From positions 16,846,930 through 16,910,929 of the forward strand of contig NC_049996.1 of assembly GCF_000003815.2 (NCBI RefSeq): 64,000 nt of DNA, written 5' to 3'. Positions 1 to 10,065 of the stretch are shown here, one piece after another (position 1 is the stretch's first letter; each line of letters starts with the position of its first letter). The position numbers were made by a program, and so were the translations under genes. Source of the stretch: Branchiostoma floridae (Eukaryota; Chordata; Leptocardii; Amphioxiformes; Branchiostomatidae). The notes below the pieces were generated by a model. It did no database searches. It saw only the letters and a list, made by a program, of their open reading frames with translations, and had not been told where the DNA came from.

Positions 1-1760
1 AACAACCAGAAAACTTTTTGTTTCAAAGATAAAGTAAAAAAAACTGAAGCTTAACATAATACTGTCAGATTCTGGCTCTCATTTTTAAAGCGAAAGTTGT
101 TGTACTGTGATATCAGACAACCTAATGTATTGTCTGAATTAGAGCATTACATTACAATGTTACTCAGTGAAGTGCAGTCTATTGTTTTCTCTGCTTTGAT
201 TGTTTTAACATACTAACTTGCAAGCTTTCGCACACATACTGAAATCTTTATAATCTATTCTCATTTTGACCCTTTCCTCAATTTTGAGAAGCAATGTCTA
301 AGTAGCCACTGATTCAGAGTGTTTAAACAATTATCCCTTTAAACAGCCGAATTAAAGCAACAAAAGCTGAAACTGCCCATTTTGTGGTAATGATTAAAAA
401 GAGTCTCTGAGTTTCCTGAAGAAACTTTCCTATTGAACCTGCGGTTTATGAACCACAGTGATATGACCCCTGCCCCTTTGACCCCCCAAACCCTGCGTAT
501 GTGACCCCTGACCTGTGTTACTAGGCAACCCTGATTAATTTGTCTCCAATCCTGGTCATGATTCAAACCAACCCATCTGAGGTTCTTGATGAAACTCTTT
601 TCAGAACCTGCGGTATGAACTTGAGAGAGACCCCTGACCTCCAACCCTTGCCCTTTGCACGGCAGATTAAAAGGATGAGCCAACCTGACCCCCTGCAAAA
701 GTTTTTCTTAGTTCACACTGGAATTCAAATTACAAACATAATGTAGAGAGTAGGAAAAGTTATTGTTAGACAGTTCAAAGTTCCATAAATGTAAGACATA
801 TCTAACTTCAATGGTCTGCTCATATACTAAAATGTTTAATGGAATTAAGGACAATCAGGTGTAGTTTTAAATGAAGCATGTTTTTTTTACTAAAAGTTTT
901 TGGTGATGATTTTCGGTGCAGAATCAGAGTCTGATTCAGAGTTTTCTACTGAAGTCGACCTCAAAATGAACCAAGCATGATTCCGATCATCTGATAATCA
1001 CCTTTGTGTGCTTCTTTCACACAATGGTTTTATAACTACCAGTCTATCAATCTACCAAAAGCATGATGATCATCATAATTTGTGTGCCTGCATTCACACA
1101 AATGTATATAATACAGTAGTTTGACACATCTCAGTCTAATTGTAACGCAGCAGGGTTAGTGATTACAATTCCATGGCCAGCTGAAGGTCTGGACTGGTTC
1201 AGACAAGTGATGAAATGTTCACTTCCATGGCGATGAAACCTGAAATTCATCTACATAATTTTTCATCATGGTGTAGAGTGTTCATCCTCTAACGTCACAA
1301 GCATTTTGAAAGATTTTACACTTCTAACAAAATATAGAATGTTCCAAAATTTAGCTTAGTTTAACCAAACATCACTGAAAACAAAAGAACTGAATAAAGT
1401 TAAACTTTAATTTTCAACACAAAAAATGGACTAACCAAAATGAAATGTACAGACCACCTTTTTAGCTCTCAATTTTGACTATGACACATTTTTCATCCAT
1501 ATTTTGTCATACTTTGAGTGAGACACTTTGTCTTCTCTCTTTCTCAGCAATTGCATACAGTTTTTCTTTCCTATGTTTAGCATAACAGTCTTAAAAACTG
1601 CACAAACTCTTCCTTCTTCTCTGCTTCCTACCATCTTCCCTCGCTCACTTTCACCTCAGCCTAACCCTTACAATGATTTGAATATTCGTGAAAGGATTGA
1701 CTACTTGTCTAATCTCACTGCGTCTCAGAGTGCTCATTACCTATTCCCACTGTGCTCCAG
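1..1760. other. Intron sequence upstream of E1
   Basis: No coding exon is seen. Because E1 begins in the middle of an Ig domain, this should be intron of the same gene. There is an imperfect direct repeat of about 55 bases (near 436-490 and 602-660) sharing the words AACCTGCGGT and GACCCCTG. Open frames here have no splice context or domain signal. Confidence 0.6.
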
Positions 1761-1893
1761 GCTGTGGTTAATGAGGGAGGCATCCGTTCCCTGCTGATTA
1801 TCCCCGCGACCCCGGATGACTCCGGCGAGTACACGTGCGTCGCTGTGAACCGCGCCGGCAAGGCCTCGTTCACTGTTAGACTCAACGTTGTCC
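1761..1893 (+). CDS. E1: second half of an Ig domain
   Basis: The acceptor TGCTCCAG precedes 1761 and the donor GTAAGT follows 1893. Translation gives the C-terminal half of an I-set domain with the E/F-strand signature DDSGEYTCVAVNRAGKASF. It starts in phase 0 and ends in phase 1. The first half of the domain must lie in an exon upstream of the window. Confidence 0.85.
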
Positions 1894-2571
1894 GTAAGTA
1901 TCGACTCTAAATGCATTCCTGTAATTCACTGTTTAGTATACAGTAGGAGCTAACCATTAAAGAAGTCCACTTGAGACTAATATGATCTGGTCTATTTCAT
2001 AGTCACAGTGTACTAGACAAGCTTCTCAATGCTAGTATCAATGGCGGGACAATTATCAATTGATCACCAAAAGTGGTTATATTGGCCAGGGGGCCCTTGT
2101 GCAGAAGTGATGACTTGTACAGGTTTGACTACTGAGTTGAAACTCTCAGTAACTGAGGCATTCTCATGTAAATCATCTGCTCAAGGAAGTTAACCCAAGG
2201 AGGTTTTATCAAGAAAAAAAAAAACTTCTTGGTTGCTCATTGCTTTTAGCTATCTGGACATTTTACAATAGCTATTATGTTTTATTTTAGAGCTGTAAAT
2301 TTGTCTTAGTCATCTGTTAGTTCAGTCCGAGTTATATTAATCAATTTGTTGAACAATGCAATTCAGTTAACTACATTCTAGTTGACTGCAAGACTGTCAT
2401 TTTGTATGTTGGAGTCAATGAAAACCAAATCATCATCATTATACAGTAAATAAATTACTTAATCAGGGTAACTCCAGTTTTGGCAGTGTTATGCAGATAC
2501 CTGTATCCCGCCATAATGTTTTAGCAATCCTACCATATTGCAAGTTGTGAGAAACGCTATGTTTGTTCCAG
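1894..2571. other. Intron 1, no recognised element
   Basis: AT-rich intron of 678 bases. I see no repeat family, RNA gene or extra exon in it. Confidence 0.6.
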
Positions 2572-2734
2572 CGCGAGTTATCGGGGAGCGTCCGGAGTTT
2601 CTGCAGCGTATCCAGAACGTGCAGGTACAGGAGGGCGCGGCTGCGGAGATGCGTACGCGTATCCACGGCGTGCCGTACCCGCAGATCGCATGGCAGAAGG
2701 ACGGATACACCATCTCCGAGAGACCTGGACTCAG
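2572..2734 (+). CDS. E2: first half of a kettin-like Ig domain
   Basis: Acceptor GTTCCAG, donor GTCAGC. It encodes RPEFLQRIQNVQVQEGAAAE followed by a segment with the core tryptophan in IAWQKDG. This is the A-to-C strand half of an I-set domain; the B-strand cysteine position is replaced by Met/Arg. It ends in phase 2 and E3 completes the domain. Confidence 0.88.
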
Positions 2735-3242
2735 GTCAGCGTTGTTTATCTGTTTATTTGTTTAATATCTATTTATTACATTTCACCATGCAAAGTTGAA
2801 GGGATTTGTTGTCATTTCACAAGAAGTATAGTCAATCAAATAGATGGAAATTTTGGATCTGTAAAAATCAATTTATTTAGACTTGCTCTAAGAAAAAGAA
2901 TTGTACAATGATTGCAATGAAAGAGATTGTTAAGTTTGAATGTTTGGATTTAGTCTTAATTCTTAATTCTCATTTTGAACAATGACATTTAGAGAGGTCA
3001 AGTGATTGAAAAATACTTGCTTTCAACAAGAAGCAGTGAATGTCTGAAGGTCTAAAGCACAAAAATGAAAATTTTCAGACAGTGAAACAGCATTCGATTG
3101 ATTTCTTTTTGATTCTCCCCACCAATGCCAGACCGTCCAACATAGTTACTGATCATCCTGTTACATGTACATGTAATTCTCCTCACAAATGTTGAACAGT
3201 CCAATAAACTTACTGATCGTCATGTTAATTCTCCTCACCCAG
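2735..3242. other. Intron 2, no recognised element
   Basis: 508 bases. It contains a short imperfect repeat near 3115-3240 built on CTCCTCAC and GTCCAA words upstream of the acceptor. Nothing else is recognised. Confidence 0.5.
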
Positions 3243-3449
3243 GATGATCAACCAGGACGGAATGGTGTCCCTGATATTCGACATAACCGACAAAGAGGAC
3301 GACGGTTGGTACACTGCCGTGGCGTTTAACAGTGCCGGTACCGTGGCAACCCGCTGCAAACTGACCGTGATTCCGACACTGAAGAAGGCCGAACCACCGC
3401 AGAGACTGGTGGTCGCCAAGTCCAAGAGAACCGCAGAGTTCAAGAGAGA
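3243..3449 (+). CDS. E3: end of Ig domain plus charged linker
   Basis: Acceptor CACCCAG, donor GTGAGT, phase 2 on both sides. It encodes the second half of the E2 domain (DKEDDGWYTAVAFNSAGTVA), then a basic linker VVAKSKRTAEFKRE. An Ig domain followed by a charged linker before the next Ig is the kettin/sallimus layout. Confidence 0.88.
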
Positions 3450-3783
3450 GTGAGTTTTTGTTTTAAATTCTTTTTATTTTCCAGTTGAAGCTTGATTGAC
3501 ATTTCTCAATGAGTGTTTTAACCATATTGTTGTCTAATAAGATTTTGGGTTTTCAACTCTTTTCTGTGATAACAAGAAATTTACAATGAGAGAAGAAAAA
3601 GGTGCTAATAAATCTAATTCTAGTAATTTTGAGGTACCAAGACTTTATTTTGCCTGGCTGGAAAGGCATCAGTAACCAATCATCATATTTTTTTCTCATA
3701 GTTTTTCTAAATATTTATAAATAAAAGATTTCAAAAATAAGAAAAACCTATTTTCTGACAAAAAACTCCTGTTCTCCTCCCAG
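3450..3783. other. Intron 3, no recognised element
   Basis: 334 bases of AT-rich intron with a polypyrimidine tract before the E4 acceptor. Nothing else is seen. Confidence 0.5.
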
Positions 3784-3998
3784 GGAGGTGACGGCCATCT
3801 CTAAGTTCGGTGAGGAATCTGTGGACGAAGAGGATCTGTACGACAAGACGCGTAAGCAGCGCCCAGTCTTCAAGACGAAGATCAGTCCCGTGAACCTGGA
3901 GGGCATGGGGCGCGCTCACTTCGAGTGTCGCCTGGTGCCCATCGGAGACCCCAACATGAAGGTGGAGTGGCTGAACAACGGACAGCCCATCGAAGCAG
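3784..3998 (+). CDS. E4: acidic linker and first half of kettin-type Ig
   Basis: Acceptor CTCCCAG, donor GTAGGG. It encodes the linker VTAISKFGEESVDEEDLYDK, then an Ig first half with AHFECRLVPIGDPNMKVEWL and ending GQPIEA. The pairing of 'MKVEW..NGQPIEA' with 'NRLQYVNEFGFVSMDY' in E5 is the hallmark pattern of kettin/titin Z-disc-side Ig domains. Confidence 0.9.
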
Positions 3999-4735
3999 GT
4001 AGGGGGGAAATGCAAAATTTATGTCAAGAAATGACACCTGAATAGTGTGAAGCTCATTTATGTTGGTATATACATGTAGGTATACAAGTATGCAGCCCCC
4101 CACCCCCAATATGCAGGGGTGGGAGAGTAGAGAACTTCAAGAGATTTGCAGTATTGGATGAGACAGTATTGGATAAGACAGTCTTCAGCCGTACCGTATG
4201 TGGCAAAGACTGTTGTTTTAAGATGACATATACTGTAGGAGTCATAGTTGAATCATTTGTTTATATCTACGGTATCTGCTAGATGCTAGGTTTTGTTGAC
4301 GAGACTGTTGCCTTGAAAAGTTATCACTAAAATTCTTGAAACTTAAGCAGTGAACAAATTGTAATCCTGGCAAGACAGTGGATGTATTCTGAAACATTTG
4401 ACTCTTTAGGAAAGTTTATCCAGTTGCTTATCTTGTATTTTATCCAGTTGATTATCTTGTAATTTAAACTGTAAGTTGTGTTGATATCAAAATTCTGTTA
4501 CTGCATAATAGTGCATTGAATTTAATTTAATATTGGCACTAGAAAACCATTATATAAAATATAAAACATCATCATTTGCCTTCCCAGCCAACTGTCTGCA
4601 GTATGTGAACAAGTTTGGTTTTGAGAGCATGGTGTTGATAACTAAATTCCTGTGTAATAGTGCAATACAGTAATACACGTATTGGCACCCAAACCCCTGG
4701 TCATAATAAAAAAACATTATCCTTTTCCTTCCCAG
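3999..4735. repeat. Intron 4 with a duplicated E5 acceptor/exon start
   Basis: A unit of about 148 bases occurs twice in tandem. The copy with its acceptor at 4586-4587 is followed by about 60 bases closely matching the start of E5 (4588-4645 versus 4736-4793), then diverges and reaches a stop. The real exon is taken as the downstream copy because it keeps the full Ig sequence. A smaller duplication (TTATCCAGTTG) lies near 4415-4465. Confidence 0.8.
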
Positions 4736-4879
4736 CCAACCGTCTGCAGTATGTGAACGAGTTTGGTTTCGTGAGCATGGACTATCTGGTGGCGTATCCA
4801 CGCGACACCGGAATCATCACCTGTCGCGCCGTCAACCAGCACGGAGAGGCCGAGACATCTTCCCGCCTTGTGGTCAAAG
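4736..4879 (+). CDS. E5: second half of kettin-type Ig
   Basis: Acceptor TTCCCAG, donor GTCAGA, phase 1-1. It encodes NRLQYVNEFGFVSMDY and then YPRDTGIITCRAVNQHGEAE, the F-strand cysteine and the G strand. With E4 it forms one complete Ig domain. This signature is characteristic of kettin/sallimus and TTN-1-type proteins as known to me. Confidence 0.92.
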
Positions 4880-5778
4880 GTCAGATCCTCCTCCAGATTC
4901 TTAATTTTTAAGGTTACTGGTTCTTAATAAGAAAGTTTTAAAGTTGACTCTTGGGTCTTAGAAAAAGTTTCCTCGTTCGAGTGCGCGAATCTGAACTTGT
5001 AACTATGCAATGTAGCAACTTTGGGACAGGCTCTTAGATTTTCTAGTCTATTTAGAACTTAGGTGCTTATACTTTTCTTGATAGTTACTAAATTTAATTG
5101 TTTTCAAGTTTATGCATATGGAAAAAAACTGCCTGTTGAACTTGAAGAGTAACTGTGCATGTACATGCATCATGTATTGTTGCTCAGATGTTCTTGGTAA
5201 GATAGAGTATCATTGTTTCAAAGTTTCTGTTTGCTGTCTAGTTGAACTTGACGTATAGCTGTGCATGTTTGTGTGCAGGAGACTGTTGCTGTAGGACTTG
5301 ACTTGTAACTGTGCATGTTTGGTTGTTTTTTTGTTTGTTTTAATGGTTTGAATGTTGTCCCCCTGCTCAGAAGTTCCTAGTAAGATTGAGGATCATGGTT
5401 TTATTTTTAAAGTTTCTGTGTACAGAAGACCGTTGCTATAGAACTTGACCTGTGACTGAGTGTTTGTTTGTTTTAATTGTTTTGTTTGAATGCTGTCCTC
5501 CTTTAGATGTTCCTGGTAAGATCATGGTTTTAAATTTTCTGTGTGCAGAAGACCGTTGCTATAGAACTTGACCTGTGACTGAGTGTTTGTTTGTTTTAAT
5601 TGTTTTGTTTGACTGCTGTCCCCCTTTAGATGTTCCTGGTAAGATTGAGGATCATGGTTTTAAAGTTTCTGTGTACAGAAGACCATTGCTATAGAACTTG
5701 ACCTGTGACTGAATGTTTGTTTGTTTGTTTGTTTGTTTGTTTGTTTGTTTTAATTGTTTGACTGCTGTCCCCCTCTAG
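4880..5778. repeat. Intron 5 with four decoy copies of the E6 acceptor
   Basis: The intron 3' end plus the start of E6 is repeated. Acceptor-like AGs with the E6 start word lie at 5186-5187, 5369-5370, 5505-5506 and 5628-5629; the real one is at 5777-5778. Most copies keep ATGTTCCTGGTAAGAT, which itself contains a good donor (GTAAGA), so each could act as a 9-nt phase-1 microexon. A (TTTG)n run sits at about 5715-5750. Confidence 0.8.
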
Positions 5779-5866
5779 ATGTTCCTGGTAAGATTGAGGA
5801 GACCCAGCTGCCCGAGGGCATGAGGGGCATCAGCAAACTCACCGAGTACGAGAGGAGGCTCAGAGA
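5779..5866 (+). CDS. E6: short linker exon
   Basis: Acceptor CCTCTAG, donor GTGAGT; starts in phase 1 and ends in phase 2. It encodes a charged linker of about 29 residues including GKIEETQLPEGMRGISKLTE and YERRLRE. It joins two kettin-like Ig domains, matching the inter-Ig linkers of that protein class. Confidence 0.8.
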
Positions 5867-6436
5867 GTGAGTTCAAGTTTTAACTTTTATCTATTACACC
5901 ATCAAATTCCCTTTCTTATTTGTATATTTATTACGTACTCAACTCTTTTTGTTCATACAAAAATGATGTTAGTTTTAATTGCTTAAAAGAGAAGACAATG
6001 TTGTGCTCACAAGTAAAGACTTCCCCTCATTACAACTATTGACTTGACAAATAAATGTGATGTCGATACTGGGTCGAAGGTTCCGGGAAGCTTGTAATGT
6101 CCTCCACCCTTTCCAGTAGAATGGACGTTGTCCCCATGTAGCAAGTGATTTTTAGGCCACACCAATTCAATTTGTTGGTTCACAGATTTTTCAAAGGGAA
6201 GCAGACATCATAAGAGCAACAGGCAGGGAGGAAAACTTGAATATGACTGTATTCACTCCATAAAACTGAGAGCACCAAGACATAAACCTGGTCCTCAGGC
6301 TTTGTTTTCATGATGTTTTTCCAGTTAATCATATTTTTTAAATTTTTTTTAAAAATCTGTGAACCTTAGCTAGCCTTGGTATGTGTTGTAGACTGTATAG
6401 AAGGTACCTTGTATAATGACCCTTGCCCTCTGACAG
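5867..6436. mobile_element. Intron 6 with a small MITE-like repeat (about 6153-6369)
   Basis: The segment begins TAGGCCACACCAATT and has inverted ends GGTTCACAGATTTTT (about 6178-6192) and AAAAATCTGTGAACC (about 6350-6364). Related copies in inverted orientation are at about 31000-31183 and, truncated, 17340-17420, sharing words such as ACCTGGTCCTCAGGCTT. It has no coding capacity; I infer a non-autonomous DNA transposon family. Confidence 0.65.
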
Positions 6437-6620
6437 GTCGACCATGCGTACGTACGTAGACGAGGCGGAGCCGGAGTTCGAGAAAGCTCCGCCGGAGATC
6501 GTGATGCCTCCGGAGGGCTGCCGCGTGGTGGAGGGCGATCAGGCCAAGTTCCACTGCCGCATCACCGGACACCCACAGCCGAAAGTACGCTGGTACCTCA
6601 ACGGCACCATCATCAGGAAG
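6437..6620 (+). CDS. E7: linker and first half of Ig
   Basis: Acceptor TGACAG, donor GTCAGT. It encodes a short linker, then EKAPPEIVMPPEGCRVVEGD, AKFHCRITGHPQPKVRWYLN and the end of strand C'. The B-strand cysteine and C-strand tryptophan are both present. It ends in phase 0 inside the domain. Confidence 0.9.
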
Positions 6621-7013
6621 GTCAGTCACCTTTCAACTCTCACCCTGGGGTCATGGGGGGATCTGAGACTTTGATATGATATGATGTAGTTGCTAGTTTT
6701 GTATTCTGAACATTAAGACACACTTTCATTTCTGAGTCAATATTCCACACAAAACATCAGGAAAGTCTCACACTGTTCTTCAATTGTGTCAAGCAGGTTT
6801 TGAAGACTAGAAAATTTTGTATATTGGACTTTCAAAAACAATTTTTTTGTATGATACGTATGATAACTCACTTACTTAAGTAAGTGTACGCTTTTTCTCT
6901 AGCTTATTCTTTCCTTTCCTTGTTTCAAGGCATTGTAAGTGTCATTCAAAAGTTGCTGACAGAGGAACTTATTACGTTATGATTCAACGATGCTTGTATG
7001 TGTTCCCTTACAG
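6621..7013. other. Intron 7, no recognised element
   Basis: 393 bases of AT-rich intron. A short palindrome (ACTTACTTAAGTAAGT, about 6869-6884) is the only structure noticed. Confidence 0.5.
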
Positions 7014-7197
7014 AGCAAGCGTTTCCGCGTGTGGTATGACGGAATTTTCCACTTCGAGATCCCGGAGTGTAAGACCCTGTACGCCGGAGAGGTCAAGGTC
7101 GTGGCTGAGAACAGCCAGGGCACGGCCGAGACGGTCGTTCCTCTCGAGGTGCAGCTCAAGGAGGACTACAGGACCATCCTCAAGACTCCTCCCAAAA
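7014..7197 (+). CDS. E8: second half of Ig and DYRTIL linker
   Basis: Acceptor CTTACAG, donor GTAAGA. It encodes FRVWYDGIFHFEIPECKTLY, then EVKVVAENSQGTAE, completing the E7 domain. The following linker has DYRTIL (7164-7181), a variant of the DFRxxL motif that kettin-type linkers and MLCK carry. It ends in phase 1. Confidence 0.9.
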
Positions 7198-7644
7198 GTA
7201 AGACGAGAGTCTGCTTCTTAGGTACCGCTATTAAGCATGAAATATGATTATTTAAATGCTTCTGATAAACATATACAGGATCAAAGGAAAACAAACAAGC
7301 AAAACTGCCAATTTTACTATTTTCCACGATTGTTGATTTTTGGAATTTTTCATGTCACTTTGCTTATTGGTGGCAAAAGCAGCAGAAATACTAAATTTTT
7401 ACACCAAGAAACACAGAAATATTAATTGAAAACCTCAACAAAGTTGGAACAATGTAATCTAACTGTTTGCCTGGAATGAAAAGTATTTTTTTCATAAAGT
7501 TGATATTTTCCTTAGCAATTCATACATGTTCTTCCTGGTTCATCTCATGTATTTGTGATCAGTCACAGAGAACCAAGAGAACCAAAAATAATTGATTTTT
7601 CACACCGAGTAACAGAAATGTTCAAACTCTTCCTCTCCCCACAG
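7198..7644. other. Intron 8, no recognised element
   Basis: 447 bases. AT-rich, with no repeat family or extra exon recognised. Confidence 0.5.
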
Positions 7645-7761
7645 CTGCTGCTGACCCTGACCTTCGCAGATACCACCGTCTGAAGGGACGTGAGGAGCTC
7701 ACCGTCAAGCGCGATCGCTCGCCAGGATTCGAGATGCCAAAACTCAAGAAGGTTGAGAAAG
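7645..7761 (+). CDS. E9: charged linker exon
   Basis: Acceptor CCCACAG, donor GTGAGT, phase 1-1. It encodes about 39 residues rich in Arg, Lys and Glu, including DPDLRRYHRLKGREELTVKR. No fold is recognised; with E10 and E11 it forms a long charged spacer between Ig domains. Confidence 0.85.
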
Positions 7762-9372
7762 GTGAGTTGAGAAGAACACCTCAAGATCAATTCTAGTCAG
7801 AGAGGTGTCTTAGAATTCTTTGTTAAGTTTGCTGTGTTGTTGTAGTTTTAGATGTAACCAGGGATACTTGAAAAATGGGTCACAGAACTGAGATGTATTT
7901 TCTGGCAAAACAAACAAAACTAAAACTGAAGACCTTTCAACTTTTGATTCACTTGACTTTTACCTAAATTCTTAAGATCTAATTGGATCTTAGTTAGGTC
8001 ATATCTACAAGCAAGAGAAGTCTGTTTGCTAAGTTTAAAAAGACATACACTGAAACAACACAAGGTTTGTTCCCTAAGCAATATGTGCAGAATGGTGTGT
8101 AGTTTTGTGGACAATTTGCCAACAGAAATAGTACCATTAGCTTCGGTGCTCTGAATCCTTAGATTTTGCATCTTTTAATCAGGATATTTTAGTACAATGT
8201 CAGTAATAGTCAAACCAACACTGAACGGTTGCTATAATCTTAGTTCTTGTTAGTACTCAAAAGAAGTGAAAACAGACATAACTGCATGTTGGACCGTAAG
8301 TTGAATGTACAGTTTAGCAAGTTGGAAGTCTTTTGTACCCCAAGGTCAAATTGGTGAATGGCAAAGTCCACATGATTTGACCTTCAAACATTCCACCATT
8401 TGCATGAGAAGAACCCCGGGTTTTCTGGTTTTGTTGCGCCATGTTTGTTAGCTGGAAGCCTTACAAAGCCAGACAACCCGTGACTAACAAGAAGTGATTT
8501 TTAATGTGTGGCTTAAATGACTCCATTGTTTGGTTCTCAGCATTTGGACCTCATTTTTTTAACACAGAAAAATAGTAAACTTAAAAATACATTGTTTTAG
8601 TTGACCGTGGATGTATACTAAGCACACCATAATCATTATGTTAAATTGACTTAAGAGAGAAACGTAAATGGTCTATAACAAAATATAGCCAGGTCATGTA
8701 CACTGCAGATTGTTTAGTTCTCATCATTTGGAAGTGTTGCACATGCAGAATGATGTAGAACAGATACTATTAGACATGTCAACATGACCCCATTTCACAA
8801 AGGCGAAGGATGGCATTCTGGAACAGGCTTTCTAACCAGAGAAATCTCAGAATTCTTGGCACACTTAAGAAATGAACCCGTGTAGCTAGCTAGTGTCCTG
8901 GAAGATGTTACTTGATAATCTTATGGAGAGTATGTGGAGAAGGACAACCTCAAGCCAACCGTTCACACTTGCGCCTCATCTTCAGAAAAGACGCTGGAGC
9001 CGCATGTTCCCCGTTTAGGAACTTTATTCGAACCAGTACACAACAAAAATGTTTCGCTGTGTGGCTTCCTATGGGCTCGATTCTATATTAATAATCTAAT
9101 GGAATAATCTTTTTTTTTTTAGATCAAATTCTTTTTACCTTCTCCAAGAATGTGTTTCTGTGTTTTCTTTTGTTTAAGCCAGTTTAACATGACTGGCTTA
9201 AACAAAAGAAAACACAGAAACATATTCTTGGAGAAGCTGTGGATGGATCTTTATATATTCAGTATCTATGTGCCTGACAGCAAAACAAAGTATAAGTTCA
9301 GTAATAGGCCACCTAGTAGCCTTCTACAGTACTGCAGCAGAACGTTGACATCCCTTCCATCTTGTTCCACAG
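7762..9372. repeat. Intron 9 with a near-perfect 45-bp inverted repeat
   Basis: Arms at 9139-9183 and 9192-9236 are reverse complements with one mismatch and an 8-nt loop. In RNA this forms a strong hairpin ending about 136 nt upstream of E10. The rest of the 1.6-kb intron is AT-rich with only a short palindrome (AAGGTCAAAT/ATTTGACCTT, near 8342-8387). Confidence 0.9.
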
Positions 9373-9509
9373 TAACCAAAGAGAAGAGTGAAGCAGAGCT
9401 GGCCTCAGTGGAGCTGCAGAAGAAGTTCCAGAAAAGGTTCGAGCCCGGCTACTACGAGAAACTGGCTGGCATGGAGCTCAAGGGAATCACCAAGGAGGAA
9501 ATCAAAATT
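9373..9509 (+). CDS. E10: helical, charged linker exon
   Basis: Acceptor TTCCACAG, donor GTAAGG. It encodes KSEAELASVELQKKFQKRFE and ELKGITKEEIKI, probably helical. Starts in phase 1 and ends in phase 0. I do not recognise a domain. Confidence 0.85.
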
Positions 9510-9917
9510 GTAAGGGACACTTTGTTTTGATTCGGATTCCATGTTTTTCTTGCATTTTTATGAAGATTCAGGGTCTTCTCGATGTCTACAAAGAGACTCA
9601 AACACTATGTGGTTTTTACATCCTTGAGATAATATCTGAGACATTTTATAGTCTTATTGTCTTCAAGCAAGCCAAGATAATCAGATATGCTCAAGCAAAT
9701 CTATATTGAGAAGTAGAAAAGTAATATTAAAATTAATGCAAAATTGGATAGTAGAGTTTTCTTTTACACAACCAGTTAATATTACCAGCTGATATCTTGA
9801 GGCCTAACAGACATCTTCCTCAGATCTTCTAACTGGTCAGTTTTGCTTTTCGGTATGCAAAATCGGTTCTCCGGATTCCTTGAGATGTGCCTAAGACGTT
9901 TTCTCCGTGTCTTGCAG
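9510..9917. repeat. Intron 10 with a dispersed repeat fragment
   Basis: About 9757-9841 matches about 19921-20010, sharing TTTTCTTTTACACAACCAGTT and CAGACATCTTCCTCAGA (imperfect copy). This is a dispersed non-coding repeat in the gene's introns. Confidence 0.6.
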
Positions 9918-10065
9918 GAGGCCAAGCCCCTGAAGAAGAGAGAAGTGGCGGTAGAGGCAGCGCCCGCCCGGGCCGCCCCGCCCCCCGAGAAGAGACCGAA
10001 GAAGGAACCAGGCATGGAGGAACCCAAGTTCACCCAGAAGATGCAGAACCAGAAACTCAAGCCTG
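9918..10065 (+). CDS. E11: Lys/Pro/Ala linker and start of Ig
   Basis: Acceptor CTTGCAG, donor GTCAGT. It encodes AKPLKKREVAVEAAPARAAP, a Lys/Pro-rich stretch, then the first Ig strand EPKFTQKMQNQKLKPG. Starts in phase 0 and ends in phase 1. The exon's 3' end and donor are copied three times in the next intron. Confidence 0.88.

Noticed and set aside
540-746. Open frame upstream of E1 as an extra exon
   Set aside because: It overlaps an imperfect direct repeat and has no Ig signature or matching splice sites.
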